From Thermothielavioides terrestris NRRL 8126 (lineage: Eukaryota; Ascomycota; Sordariomycetes; Sordariales; Chaetomiaceae), in NCBI RefSeq assembly GCF_000226115.1, contig NC_016460.1, positions 2,294,001 to 2,358,000 on the forward strand: 64,000 nucleotides of DNA, written 5' to 3'. The notes under the pieces are model-generated. The model made no database searches, had not been told where the DNA came from, and worked only from the letters and a program-made list of their open reading frames with translations. Numbering within the stretch: position 1 is the stretch's first letter; the number at the start of each line of letters is the position of its first letter. This document shows, in pieces, positions 9,636 to 20,880 of the stretch. Both the position numbers and the translations under genes were made by a program.

Positions 9636-12600
9636 CGTCTAGTTTCTCGATACTATAGGATAGTATATAGAATTTCTACTTAGTAGGTAGCTTATACTTA
9701 TCCTCTATTAGTATCTTCGTTATTGGTTCTTTACTACTAGGCTTCTATTGTATTGAAATAGTGTAAAACCTCTATACCAACCTACCCCACTACACCTAGG
9801 ACCAAGCGCACGAGATAGCTCCCAAAGGAATGCAGTATCCCTCTAGACGGATAAAGATAGTGCGTATCAAGTAGTAGGAAGGATGTCTTCTAAAAGGAAG
9901 ACACGTAGCTTAGATACGTCTAGTAGGATATAGCAGAAAGATAAAAGACAACAAGAATATAGTCAGAGCTCAATAGCTCGAATGTCCATCGCCTAGATAG
10001 AGGTAGAATAACGAAAGGAGAGGCTTAGCAGCCTTCCTAGAAGAAGGAGGACTACCAACATAGTGTCAACGAATATGTATTAACAACTGCTTAATGTCTT
10101 ACTTAATGACAAAGAAGATAGGCTCAGCCCACTTAAATATATATGATTAGAGGGCTAGACTCCCTAGTAACGAATATAACGCACTAAAACGAATGGAAAA
10201 ACTAGGTCCCTATATCTAGGTAGTCTATTACCCTAATTCAGTATAGTCGTCGTTATTTATATATATTTATCGTTTACAACGTTATCCTAGGTCTAGTATA
10301 TAAGGTTCTATACTATTGCCTAGATATCCTCCTCTAGGCTATACTAGAGGAGGTGTCTAATACACTGTCCTTCGACAATAGTGATCGAGCGAACAATGTT
10401 GTTCCTTACAACGGCTTAGTATATACTCTTCGCGTCTATAATAGTGTCTAGTATACCCTTAATATATAAAGCGAAGTAGAGCTTACGTTTCTAGCTACCT
10501 AGATTGTCGTTATCGGTGTCTATAGGCTTGAACATAGTCTTAATTAGATGTTCTATTATAGGTACAACCGTCATAGTGTTTATAGCTTTCACCTTTTAGA
10601 TTGTCCTTTTCTATTCTATATATACTCTCACCTTTATATTATAGATAGACTAGAAGTAATAGGTAGATATATTAAGGTTAATCTTTACTCTATTATAGAG
10701 TATAAAGTCAGTTCTAATTAATAGTTTTACTCCTAAATCTTCAATAACGTTGGCTATTATAGTAAAGTAGCCTTCTACTTTGGTACTATAAATAATTCCT
10801 TAGATATAGAAGTCAAATTCAACTTACTTTTTAACTTCTATATAAGCTTTAATACCTTTAACAAAGTACAGCTTTATATTAATCTAGTATAGGTTTTTAG
10901 CCTATTTAGAGATAAACTCCTTATTAACGAGGTTGGTATTGCTATTTATATCGAAGTAAACCTCGGTGCCTAGCTCGCCTAAGTTCGCGCTAATGTTGAT
11001 TATAAAGTATATAGCTTGCTTATCTAATACTTTTAATAATAGTATATATAGCTATACTTCTATAATCTGTCTTTCTATTAGTATAAAGTTTACTTCTTTA
11101 CTATCGAGGTCGTCTTTAGTATTATTAGTATTATATCGATAGTCCGCTTAAAGTTATATAGGTCTATACTTGTCTTCGTCACTATCGTTGGCTATATATT
11201 TAAAAAGTTTACAACGTATTACAAAGACTCTACTATAGGCGATATATTACTAAATTTATAAGAGCTATTATAGTAGTTTGTTCCAACTTAGTCTAGGCTA
11301 ACGAAAGGTGTAATATAAATAGTAAGAACTATCGGCTTCTTCGTTTTCTAATTCTTCGTTTTTAGCTTTAGTATTATATTCGTCGACAAGAACGTACCTA
11401 GTCTTCTCTAGTATTTTATAATAAAGGTTAGCGTCTTCGTTATCTTCTATTACTATAATCTCACTATAGTATAAGAAGGTACTGTCTTTGAACTACTTCT
11501 TATATATATATATCTAAATCTATTAGAGTCGTCGAGGTCGAGGTAGTCTTCTTTAGTTACTATTATCGCCTTTTCTCTAGCTATTAAATAGTCTAAGTCC
11601 TCCTCTATAATCGTTAAATAGTCAATATCCTCTTCTATATCTACTTGTACTATAGAAGTTTCGATTATCGAATAGCTATATTTAGTTACTATCTCTACAT
11701 TAATTATTTCTAGGTTACTAGGGTTTGTCCCTATTTCTTCTCTAAAGATTGTAATATCCTCTTCTACCTCTTCCTATCTAGAAAGCTCTACTATCCTCTT
11801 AGTTATCTCTTTGTCCTTCGTTGTTATACTTTATATTTGTATTATTGGCAATAGGACTATAGCTAATAATATAGCTTTTAGCAATATCCTAATAGAGCTT
11901 GTCTCTAATAATATATACTTTAGTATTGAGAATACTAAGAAATATATCTATCTCTATAGTTATATCTAGTTTAGAGTATAGCTAGCGAAGTTCTAAATAA
12001 AGGTAGTTATATAGGTATATTAGACGTTGCTCTTTAGTAATATCTCTTTAAATGTATATATATTTAAAGTATTCTATAGTAAATTTCTAAATTAGCTTAT
12101 CTTTATAGTTGTCCTTCGTAGTATACTAGTTTTCGTTTAGCTATTTCTCGACTTTATATCTTTTAATATTAAACTCTTTTTTTAAACGTTTAGTCTATAC
12201 TTTTATAGATATAGTCAATACTATCTTTTCTATAGTAGAGAGCTACTACTTATACTATTATAGTACTAAGCTTCTAAATAAGGTCTATATCTCTATATAT
12301 AAAGTCTCTTCTTTTATTAGGTAGTATCTAATAACTTAATCTACCTACTTAACCTAAAGGTTAATATCTTTATAGTATAGCTACTATTTATTGTACTATA
12401 GGTCTTAGAGTTCCTTAGACTCGTTCTCTATATCTAGTTAGAAGAGACTAATATCCTAAATCTTCTATTTCAACGTAGATATAGATAGCTATAAAGATAT
12501 AGTACTTCCGTCCTTGGTTTTAGGCTAACAGTCTTCTATACCTATAGCCCTATTTACCCTTTCGATTATAACGTTTAGGTTCTCTATCAGTTTAGCTATC

Positions 12601-13801
12601 TAGGTAAGAAAGTCCTATATAGCGAAAGTAGCTTAGATATCTATAGCTCTAGCTACTTATTTAGAGGGTCTAGCTACTTATCTACAAAGTAGGCTTAGTA
12701 TCTCTTAGAATAGTAAAGAGACATTAGAATCGATTAAACTATCTATATATTCTATTCTAGGGTTCTAAATAGCTATACTTAGTCTAAGAAGCTTAGATAA
12801 GCGCTAGGATAGTTGGCTAGGCGTCTATAGTAGTAGCTAGGGAACCTAGTTGAAAGTATTAATTAGCTAAGCTATTAAAGATAATAGGTCTTTCTCTTTA
12901 AGTAGTTAGTTCTAAGGCGATAGATCCTATAATCCTCTTAGTAGTCCTTAGTAGTATCTACTAAGATTATAGCTACTAATAGTATAGATTTTATATCTTT
13001 GTTAAAGAATAGTTAATATATCCTAAGTTTCTAGTTGCTCCTAGAAGGTTAAGCTTAATAGAGTTGTTAGCTAGCTCTTAGTTAGATTATATCTAGTTCT
13101 TACCGATATTTCTAACGATATAACTAGTCCTAGTTACTAATCGTTAATCCCTTAAAGCTTTAGGGTCTCTAATAGTCCTTGACTCTCTAGTACTAAGGTC
13201 TTTAGCGTTTCTTAGGTTAATTCCTTAGTCTTTAAAATAGTATCTTTAATCTTAAAGTCTAGGATAAGGTTCTTACTAATAGCTACTTAGACTTTATATT
13301 TAATAGTTATAAAATAGGTATATAGAATATAGTTGTTAAATATCTAAAAGGGAGAATACTCTAAGATATATAGTTCTTAAATATATTATTATATATAATC
13401 GTCTCCTTCTAATACCGTCTTAAAGGATACTATAGCTTCTAAGTACTTAAGTTTCTATAGGCTAATACTAGTAATCTACTAAACGTTATAGGTAACCCCA
13501 AAGTCTTTAATAAATTTAAATATCTATTATACGTCTTTATAAACGTTTACATTTATAAGGCTTAACTTCGTCTAGTTCTTAACGCCTTAAGGGTACCTAA
13601 GGTCAAGTTAATAGTATTAATAAAGTAAACTAGTTTATTATATAATATATTTCTTAAAGCTTACTCTCTTAAAAAGGAGTATTATCTACCTTAGGCGTTG
13701 TTCTATACAACTTACTAGATATAACTTATAATATCTCCTAAGTCGAACTTAGCTCCCCTCGAAGGGAAGTAAATAGGTTTAAATCATTAGTAGGCACTAC
13801 T
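9636..13801 (-). mobile_element. Outer Ty3/gypsy element, right arm (protease and gag side), RIP-degraded
   Basis: AT-rich, stop-rich DNA that continues the outer element's frame across the miniature insertion: the reading at 9,640-9,660 joins 8,432 in phase. Around 10,500-10,960 the minus strand encodes a stretch resembling a retropepsin-like domain (FDINSNTNLVNKEF near 10,950, IEDLGVKLLI near 10,730). The remainder up to 13,770 lies in the gag position but carries no motif I recognise. No intact gene remains. Confidence 0.7.
13777..13801 (-). other. Primer-binding site of outer gypsy element, RIP-mutated
   Basis: On the minus strand, right after an LTR end TATATAACA, the sequence is AG then TAGTGCCTACTAATGATTTA and AACC. 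It aligns with the miniature element's site (AG then TGGTGCCCACTACTGG...) with one deletion and differences that are mostly C-to-T or G-to-A. It fits the same tRNA primer. Confidence 0.7.
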
Positions 13802-13923
13802 TGTTATATATAGATAGTACTCGGTAACCATCTAGCGATAAACGTATAAGGGTAAGAAAGATCAATGCCTCTTAGCCTCGTCAGCTAATAAGGCGGCACT
13901 CCTGAACACTAGTATATATTACA
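13802..13923 (-). repeat. Probable 5' LTR of outer gypsy element
   Basis: Begins TGTTATATA on the plus strand next to the primer-binding site and ends ...ATATTACA at 13,923, giving a TG...CA bounded segment of about 122 bp. The outer boundary is inferred from the terminal TGTAA/TTACA pattern only, because the partner LTR is outside the window. Confidence 0.5.
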
Positions 13924-13963
13924 AAAGTATATTGATGCAGTCTATCTTCCTACGAAGGGGTTC

Positions 13964-14000
13964 CGAGTGAGGTTCCCTTTTTTTTTTTAGGGAACACTCG
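13964..14000. repeat. Hairpin with T-tract loop
   Basis: CGAGTG...TTCCCT pairs with AGGGAACACTCG across a run of about ten T, with a three-base bulge. It lies exactly between the retroelement block and the minisatellite. Function unknown. Confidence 0.6.
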
Positions 14001-14056
14001 TCACCCCTGACCGTAGTGCAGTCATAGGTGCCCTTGCCACAGTTGCATGTGACATA

Positions 14057-14498
14057 GCCGCATCCTGCACTCTGTGTGCCGGCCGCATCTTGCACTCTGT
14101 GTGCTAGCCGCATCCTGCACTCTGTGTGTGCCGGCCGCATCCTACGCACTCTGTGTATGCCGGCCGCATCCTGCACTCTGTGTGCCAGCCGCATCCTGCA
14201 CTCTGTGTGCTGGCCGCATCCTGCACTCTGTGTGCTGGCCGCATCTTGCGCACTCTGTGTGTGCCGGCCGTATCCTGCACTCTGTGTGCTAGCCGCATCT
14301 TGCACTCTGTGTGCCGGCCGCATCCTGCACTCTGTGTGTGCCGGCCACATCCTACGCACTCTGTGTGTGCCAGCCGCATCCTGCACTCTATGTGCCAGCC
14401 GCATCCTACACTCTGTGTGCCAGCCGCATCTTGCGTACTCTGTGTATGCCGGCCGCATCCTGCACTCTATGTGTACTGGTATCTTACACTCTACTTGC
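14057..14498. repeat. Minisatellite, about 16.5 copies of a 25/27/29-bp unit
   Basis: The unit core is GCCGCATCCTGCACTCTGTG followed by TGCCG, with variants carrying extra TG or CG dinucleotides (27- and 29-bp forms). Copies differ by point changes, many C/T. The several overlapping Cys-rich open frames here are by-products of the repeat, not genes. Confidence 0.95.
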
Positions 14499-15473
14499 AA
14501 GGAAAATGGTCTTAGGAAGAAAATAGGCTTGAAATGGAAGACGGTCTTTCGTATAAAAATAGGGCTCTAAATGAAAATAGTGCCTTAGAGCCAGATATAT
14601 TTAGCTACAGATCTATATAGGGACAATTTCACAGTTAAATCATCCTTCTGCTTAAGGTAATATATTAAGATCTAATGATTGTAAGCGAACGATGGACACT
14701 ACCACCGTTTTGTCTATGGAACATAGGCTTAGCGCCTACAGACCCTCTCTCATCTGGAAAACAGTAGTGGAGACCATGTCGACCACCCCCCCTGGCGCGC
14801 TATGGTATGTACCATCCCGCCTAGGGGTCTGGGTGCCGGAGAACCTTGCAGGTGGCTGAGGCGTAGGGTCGCATAGGGCAGTTCCTTCCGCATCAGGCAC
14901 CAAGTTTCAAGGTTGTCTCCGCAACTGCGACGTCGAGGTACTCCCTTCCAGCTACGGTATACGGGTTACTGGCTTACCATACCGACAAAGGGATGAATCG
15001 GACTGCTTCTTCTTACTCCGATTGTAAAAAGAACCAGCAGGTAGGGTTGAAGCTCCATGCTGCTCAGCGGATAGGATGATGATGTTTCGACCGCGACTCT
15101 GGGTACCTAGGCCGGTATCCAGGGGTCCAAGTGGGGGACCGCGGTACATCAAAGGATCATCTAAGCTCTGGCCGAAGCGGGATGGCCCAGATCTGCGATT
15201 GTGTTTGAGAATTGGGAGTTAGTTCAACTGGGCCACCTCGAGGTGTCGGACGGCGGTCAAGGCCGCGGGAGGCTGGTGCAGACAGCAAAACGAACCCGAA
15301 ATAAGGCACTTTCCCTCCTTCAGCTTCGCCATGCCCGCTGGAGAACTGCAAACATGGATTTGGATGCTGCCTAGAGTCAGAAAGGACTGGAACCTGGAAG
15401 TTCAAGACGAGAAGGCAGAATCGAGTCCAGCTCCCCGCCTGTGAGCGGTCAAGGGCAGACTCTGGTCGGTCGT
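14499..15473. other. Intergenic, no gene supported
   Basis: Transition from AT-rich to GC-balanced DNA. Only short overlapping frames without motifs are present. Nothing convincing was seen. Confidence 0.6.
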
Positions 15474-15480
15474 GGTTATA

Positions 15481-15845
15481 GAGGTCCCGCCAAGACTAAT
15501 TTCGGAGGTTGCCGCTTACAAGTATTTACAATCGCCACGGGTAAGCGGGGCCACGACGACTTAGAGCAACATCAACAATGCAAAATCGCGAAGACTCGTA
15601 GCAACAACTTCGTAAAACCTCAACCAAATCGAAAAAAAAGAAAACGAAGTTAACCCGCACCCTAACCTTGACCTGTACCCTAACCTTAACCCGAATCCTA
15701 ACTAGCGGGGGGCTGGCGCCGCCCCCCGTACCCCCGGCGAACTAACCCCTCGGCGATAGAGCAAACGCCTTGGCGATCGGGGTTGCGTAAAAACGTTGTA
15801 AAAACATTGCCGACAATTGGCCGAAATTAGTCTTGGCGGGACCTC
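15481..15845. mobile_element. MITE-like inverted-repeat element, copy 1
   Basis: 365 bp with perfect 25-bp terminal inverted repeats beginning GAGGTCCCGCCAAGACTAAT and ending TTCGG. The interior holds a degenerate telomere-like CCCTAA run (15,651-15,703) and a GC hairpin (15,706-15,728). No coding capacity. Flanks extend the inversion by seven bases (GGTTATA left, TATAACC right). A second copy is at 41,694-42,070 in the same orientation. It resembles a non-autonomous DNA transposon; the superfamily is undetermined. Confidence 0.88.
15651..15703. repeat. Telomere-like degenerate CCCTAA run in MITE copy 1
   Basis: Several imperfect AACCCTAA-type units (CACCCTAACC, TACCCTAACC, AATCCTAAC). They lie inside a transposable element, so they need not reflect a former chromosome end. 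Confidence 0.75.
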
Positions 15846-15852
15846 TATAACC

Positions 15853-17015
15853 TCCAGCCTCTGGTCTGCACCTCGTGGCTCCTTCTGGGGAGAGGCGCGG
15901 AGCCCAGAGCGTTGAGCCCCGCACGGACCCACCTTGCCCTTCTCGGCAGGTCCTACAGGGCTGAGCTGACCACGGAAGGAGCGGGACGCATTGGAACTTC
16001 TTACACAGGAGTGGGAGGTGCCTCGAGACCAGCGAAGAAATTGAAACCTAAGTTGCAGAACACCAGGAACAGGCAGCTATCTAAGTTATTTCCGCGGGGA
16101 TTTGAGCGACATTGAATTTCGGGTCGGGTATGAATCAAGCGACCGTCTACGAACATTGCAAGAACTGCGCAGGTTTTCATGACAGTTCCCGCGAGGAGTG
16201 GTTTCATCAACCAGCGAGATCGAATGCTGCATTGAGTGACATCGCTCTTCCCTCGTTTGTTCCAATCTCACGTTGAGTTCAGCGTGTTGTCTAACGTACT
16301 GTGGCAGCCACGCGCCGTCGGGTTCCCGGGCAGAAAGCTCGGAGACTTATTGGCTGGTAAGCGCTGAATACCCACCCACCCGCAAGTTGCATGTCAGATT
16401 TCATCAGTTTGGTGTATTCCGTACACTACTCGTGTACACAACGGGTTGTTTATGGGCGACATAACGTTGCCGGGGATCCTTCGAAGTCTCCCTCCCGACT
16501 GGCCCATGGCGATAACCTAGATCCCTGCCCGCCGGTTTCTGTGTGGCGAGACAACCGAATCCTATGCTCCCCTGCGGCACATCGCCATCCCCCGGCCATG
16601 TGTGTCCTGATGAGCAAAGAAAGCCGGCGCCTCCTTGGCAACCTGGATGGTCGTCCGTGGCCGGTGCACCAGTACACTGGACTACACTACACAGTAGTGT
16701 AGTGTACTGCCCGGGACAGGCGGAGCCACAAAGTGGCAGGCCGTGGTCAGATCCCTGATGCCCACGCCCGCCGAAATTGGCATGCTCAACATGCGCTTTG
16801 CTTGGCGTCCCGCTAGAGAAACGCGCAGGTATGGCTTTCTGAAAAGGTCGTGGAACAGCGGCGGCTATATGGATGACATTCACCGCACCCTCCCTCGTGG
16901 TTTTCCCACGGAACTCGCCCCTCGGACCTAGGTCTCAGTCAAAGACTGCCAGCTTCAGACAGTCAGAAGGAAGCCGAATCCGAGTCACGGCAGTGGAGTG
17001 GAAAGAAGCGTCAAC
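15853..17015. other. Intergenic and upstream region of the Zn(II)2Cys6 gene
   Basis: No gene supported. It contains a 10-bp-stem palindrome at 16,683-16,706 (TACACTACAC, loop AGTA, GTGTAGTGTA). The 3' part is the presumed promoter and leader of the gene that starts at 17,016. Confidence 0.6.
16683..16706. repeat. Perfect hairpin
   Basis: Ten-base arms around the four-base loop AGTA, about 310 bp upstream of the Zn(II)2Cys6 start codon. Role unknown. Confidence 0.6.
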
Positions 17016-19626
17016 ATGGGGCTCAACTCGGATTCGCCCGCATCGAGCACTCGGCCCCCGCATTCGGGTAGGAAAGGGTCCAAGAAGGTCAGGACTGGCT
17101 GTATAACATGCAAGTGAGTGCCGAACAACGGCCCCCAAACCGCCGGGCCTCTTCCTACTCCTTCAACATCTCCTCCTTGCCCACGTCCTTTTGTCTCGGA
17201 GGTCATTTCGGCCCGCGGCGTTCACAGAGGCATTATGCTCATGATGCATTCGACTTCCGTTGCTGACCTCAGACTCTGTTGCGGTGCGGGGCAGGATCCG
17301 CAAAGTCAAGTGCGACGAAGCAAAACCCTATTGCATGCGCTGCACCAAGACGGGTCGCAGGTGTGATGGCTACCTCGACGCCAAATCTATGGCTCAGCGA
17401 CGTCGCCGGCCTGCTGGGCCGGTAGTCAGTGCTGTTGCCGGAAGGCCTCAGGCGTCGACTACGCTCTTCTACGACTGGGCATCGTCGGATGAGAGACGAG
17501 CGTTCCACTTCTTCCAACACGTCACGGCCCCCAGCCTCTCGGGAGGCCTTGACGACGCCTTTTGGCGGGTGCTGGTGCTGCAGATATGCCAGGCCGAGCC
17601 CGCCGTCAGGCACGCCGTCCTTGCCGTCAGCAGCCTGCACGAGGGCATGGTGCAGGCCACCATGATGGCGCCGTACGCCAACACCGAGGACCGGAGCTCG
17701 TTCGCCCTGTATCAGTACAACTGGGCCATTGCGTGTTTGCTGGGCCAGATGCGCACCGTCGATGCCAGGCCACTGGTGCCCCTTCTGACGTGTGTGCTCT
17801 TTGTGTGCATCGAGCTCATGCAGAGCAAGGACAGGGAGTCACTTCTGCACCTTGAACAAGGCCGCCAAATCCTGAACCAGCTGGGCCGCAAGGAACCTCC
17901 GCGGAGTGCCGAAATCGATCTCATCAAGCAGCACCTGGTACCAATGTACACGCGGCTGAGCTTGACGTCGCTGATGTTCGGCGGCGAGCCCGTGGAGATA
18001 CCGACGCCGCTCAAGACGCTGACCGAGGTGCCCATGGTGTTCGAGACGATCGATGAGGTCCGCTACGCCCTGTACGACTTCATGGATGAATGCCTCCGGT
18101 TCGCGAAGAAGACGCATTCGGCCAAGCTTGGCAGCATCCCTGCCGAGGAAATGCGGGCGTTTGAGAAGGAGCAAGCATACCTGCTGAGGAAGCTCGCCAA
18201 GTTCAACGTCGCCTTCTCCCTGTATCGCTCAACAAGCTCCCGCGACGCTCCGCCAGGGTCCATCGCCTTGATCCAAATCCACGCACACACGACCTTCATC
18301 TGGGTCTCCACGGCGCTCAGTCAGCGTGAGACGGTCTTCGACGACTACGTCGACACCTTCTCGGCCATTATCCCCCTCGCGACTGATTTCATCAACTCCC
18401 TCGGCACCCCTCAGACGACCTCGGAACAGAGTAGGCCTACGGCCAACACGCGCCGCTTTACCGCCGCTTTTACTTTTGAGATACACATCATCGCGCCGCT
18501 GTACTTTGTGGCGGCTAAGTGCAGGCACCCGATAATCCGACGTGCCGCGCTAGATCTCCTCCGCCGCAGCCCAGCGCGACGTGAAAACCTGTGGCGGGCC
18601 AACGTCATGGCGACTATTGCGGAACGAACGATGCGGCTGGAAGAGAAGCACTTGCGCGACGCGAACAGCCAGCCCCAGTCGCGACATCCCTCGCCGCCCG
18701 AGATCCCCATGCTATTCTCGGGCTCTTTGGGGCACGAAGACGACCCCTGGCTTATTGGGCCGCCGGAGGCGACGTTCCCGGACGTCTTTGGCGGAGTTCA
18801 CCTTGGCTCATTAGAAGGAGCCGCCAGCAACAAGCTGCGGCTAGGCAGCCTCGAGGCTTGTGAGGCGCCAGTGACATCCTCGTGTTCAAATTCATCAACG
18901 ACGGGCAGCGCGGATGTGGCAAGCCTAGGCGATCTCGCCGGGCATCTCCCGATCGATCCGACGTTGTTCTTCGATCCCACCGAGGGGTCGACGGCGCACT
19001 CATTCAGCGCCGCACCATCCATTGCTTCCTCGATCGACGACCTCGGCGTGCCGGCGGCGATATCCACACCATACCTCGGCGCCTCCGTCGATGCGCCGTC
19101 ACCGACCGACCTCTGGAGCGGCGCTCACTCGCACCAGCCAGCACCACCAGGCATCGCCCTCGAACCGCCCACGCCGCTGGACGCCTCGAACAACCCCTTC
19201 ATCATGCCGCCGCATCCGCATCCGCGTCATTCCCACTCACAACCGCAATCTCGCTCTCACTCGCGACAGCCGTCGCGTTCGGGAGGGCCGTCGTCTGTGG
19301 GCTCAGACGGATCTTCCCCGCCCCTGCACCCGATGGGCAGCCTGCACGAATTGGGGCAGAGCCCGACGCTCCATGCTACCGGCATGCCCGGCTTCCAACA
19401 AGCGCAATACCACCCCACGCTGGGCGTTAGCGCGGGCCAGCTGAGCCCGACGACGGGGAAGCGCAGCGCGGACGCGCCCTTTGACGTGCCCGAGCGGTTC
19501 CGGGTGCACGAGTCCATCATCGGGCCGGACAGGGAGGACGGCACCAGCTGGGTGATGCTGTTCCGCAAGCTGGGCGGGCTGGACGCCGAATGGGATGTGC
19601 TGACCGAGTATGTGGCTGTCGCATAA
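17016..19626 (+). CDS. Zn(II)2Cys6 transcription factor
   Basis: Fungal-specific nuclear regulator, two exons: 17,016-17,113 and 17,295-19,626 (intron 17,114-17,294, donor GTGAGT, acceptor CAG), 809 residues. The zinc cluster is split by the intron and is perfect when joined: Cys29, 32, 39, 46, 49 and 56 with spacing C-x2-C-x6-C-x6-C-x2-C-x6-C. Residues around 100-300 (HFFQHVTAP...VLQICQAEPAVRHAVLAVSS) match the Fungal_trans_2 regulatory region common in this class. The C-terminal third is low-complexity Ser/Pro/His-rich (an HPHPRHSHSQPQSRSHSRQ stretch), possibly an activation region. Starting at the downstream GC-rich frame alone would lose the first two zinc ligands, which is why the upstream exon was chosen. 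Target genes unknown; no metabolic cluster adjoins it. It is the first gene after the heterochromatin-like block. Confidence 0.9.
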
Positions 19627-20880
19627 GACCCTGGTGGGCAGGCAGGCAGGCAGGTAGGCGGGCAACTGTTGCGCAGTGTTGCGCAGGGCATCGTGGGGTT
19701 GGACTTATCGGTGGTATATGGCCGGGTGGGAATTTAACAGGATTTATAGATACCCGGATACAAAAGAGCAATCTACGGGCGGGTGGGCGCTGAGGGAAAT
19801 GGGAGTGGCGAATACGGGCTTCTGTGGAGTGCTTAGTTAGGGAGGAGTGGTGTTTGCTTGCTTCGGCTGTGGTGATCAGCTTTCTTGGGGCTGGACTCCT
19901 GATAAACTCTTACCGTGTCTTTTTTCTTCTTGACTCAGTCAATACATGAGTTAGTGCATTTCTTGCTCGCTAATCACCGGCTTAGTGGTCTGGGGGCCCA
20001 TCGTTGCACTGAGTCGCGTCTTTGCCTTATGCCAACGGGGCAGGCTGGCCACCATGTCCTCCTACATAGCTGCGCCAGTGGTTCCAGGCCATCCATGGTT
20101 TCACCTTTGTGAAGAGCGGTGTCTGTGTGCTGCCTGTGGTTCTTTCCCAGATTGTCGGTATTTTCTTATAATTGGTGTCCTGGGGGAGCGGAGTAGTAGT
20201 CAATGTCAAACCACAGCATGTTCGAGTGAACTGCGTATTCGACTCGCGGTCCAATCCCGCTACACAGCCTCTTACGCAGTACATGGCCCGGCATTCACCT
20301 TCATTACACTGGCCCGCAAGTGATCTTGCCTTCGATGCGGCTTGTTTCTCACCTTGGAAGCGGGACGAGACTGGAAATAGGCGACTCGCAAGTTAGAAAA
20401 ATTGTCTCAGTGTAAGGTGGTCAGAAAGTAAGGGACAGAGTCGCATAACCCTGGCCAATAGCGTATCGTGGTTCCTACCAACTTGAAGCCTTTCCCAGGT
20501 TCTCAAGGCTGTCTGAAATTGGAAGGAGCCTTGGTGGACCGCGGTCACTTACACGCAGCGTTTGCTTATCTTATCGCCCCACACTTGCAGTGCTGTGACG
20601 GAAGTCGAGGGGGAGTGAGAGCTCGCGAGCTTAATACGCTCAGAGAATGTTCACGAATGACATCAAAGCGCCGCCACCGAGTTCATGCACTCACCTGACC
20701 CTCCTTGAGCTGGCGCACTCAGAGTGAGAGGACCACAACAAACAATTGCTCAGTCACTTGGGCACGTCTCACAGAATCCTTCTTCGCTTGATTTTACTGT
20801 CTTGAGCCGCTCATCCCTTGGTGACTGGTCACATGACGCTGGGTCGTCTCTAGACATACACGAACGAGAACGAGCACAAT
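19627..20880. other. Intergenic
   Basis: Holds the 3' end region of the Zn(II)2Cys6 gene, including a CAGG-rich simple repeat near 19,640-19,655, and the upstream region of the next gene. No coding signal seen. Confidence 0.6.

Noticed and set aside
8417..9642. Open frames of 80-150 codons within the miniature LTR element
   Set aside because: They run through LTRs and tandem repeats, appear on both strands, and share no similarity with Gag or Pol.
14057..14498. CRISPR-like array
   Set aside because: Units are contiguous variants of one sequence without unique spacers, and the organism is a eukaryote.
13919..14570. Cys-rich repetitive open frames over the first minisatellite
   Set aside because: Open in several frames on both strands because the unit lacks stops; units of 25, 27 and 29 bp would shift frame between copies.
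15441..17106. Several 60-160 codon frames between the MITE and the transcription factor
   Set aside because: Mutually overlapping, on both strands, without domains; some run through MITE sequence.
20180..20285. tRNA-like stretch ending in a T-arm-like GGTCCAATCCCG
   Set aside because: The T-loop is non-standard and no cloverleaf with a matching acceptor stem could be drawn.
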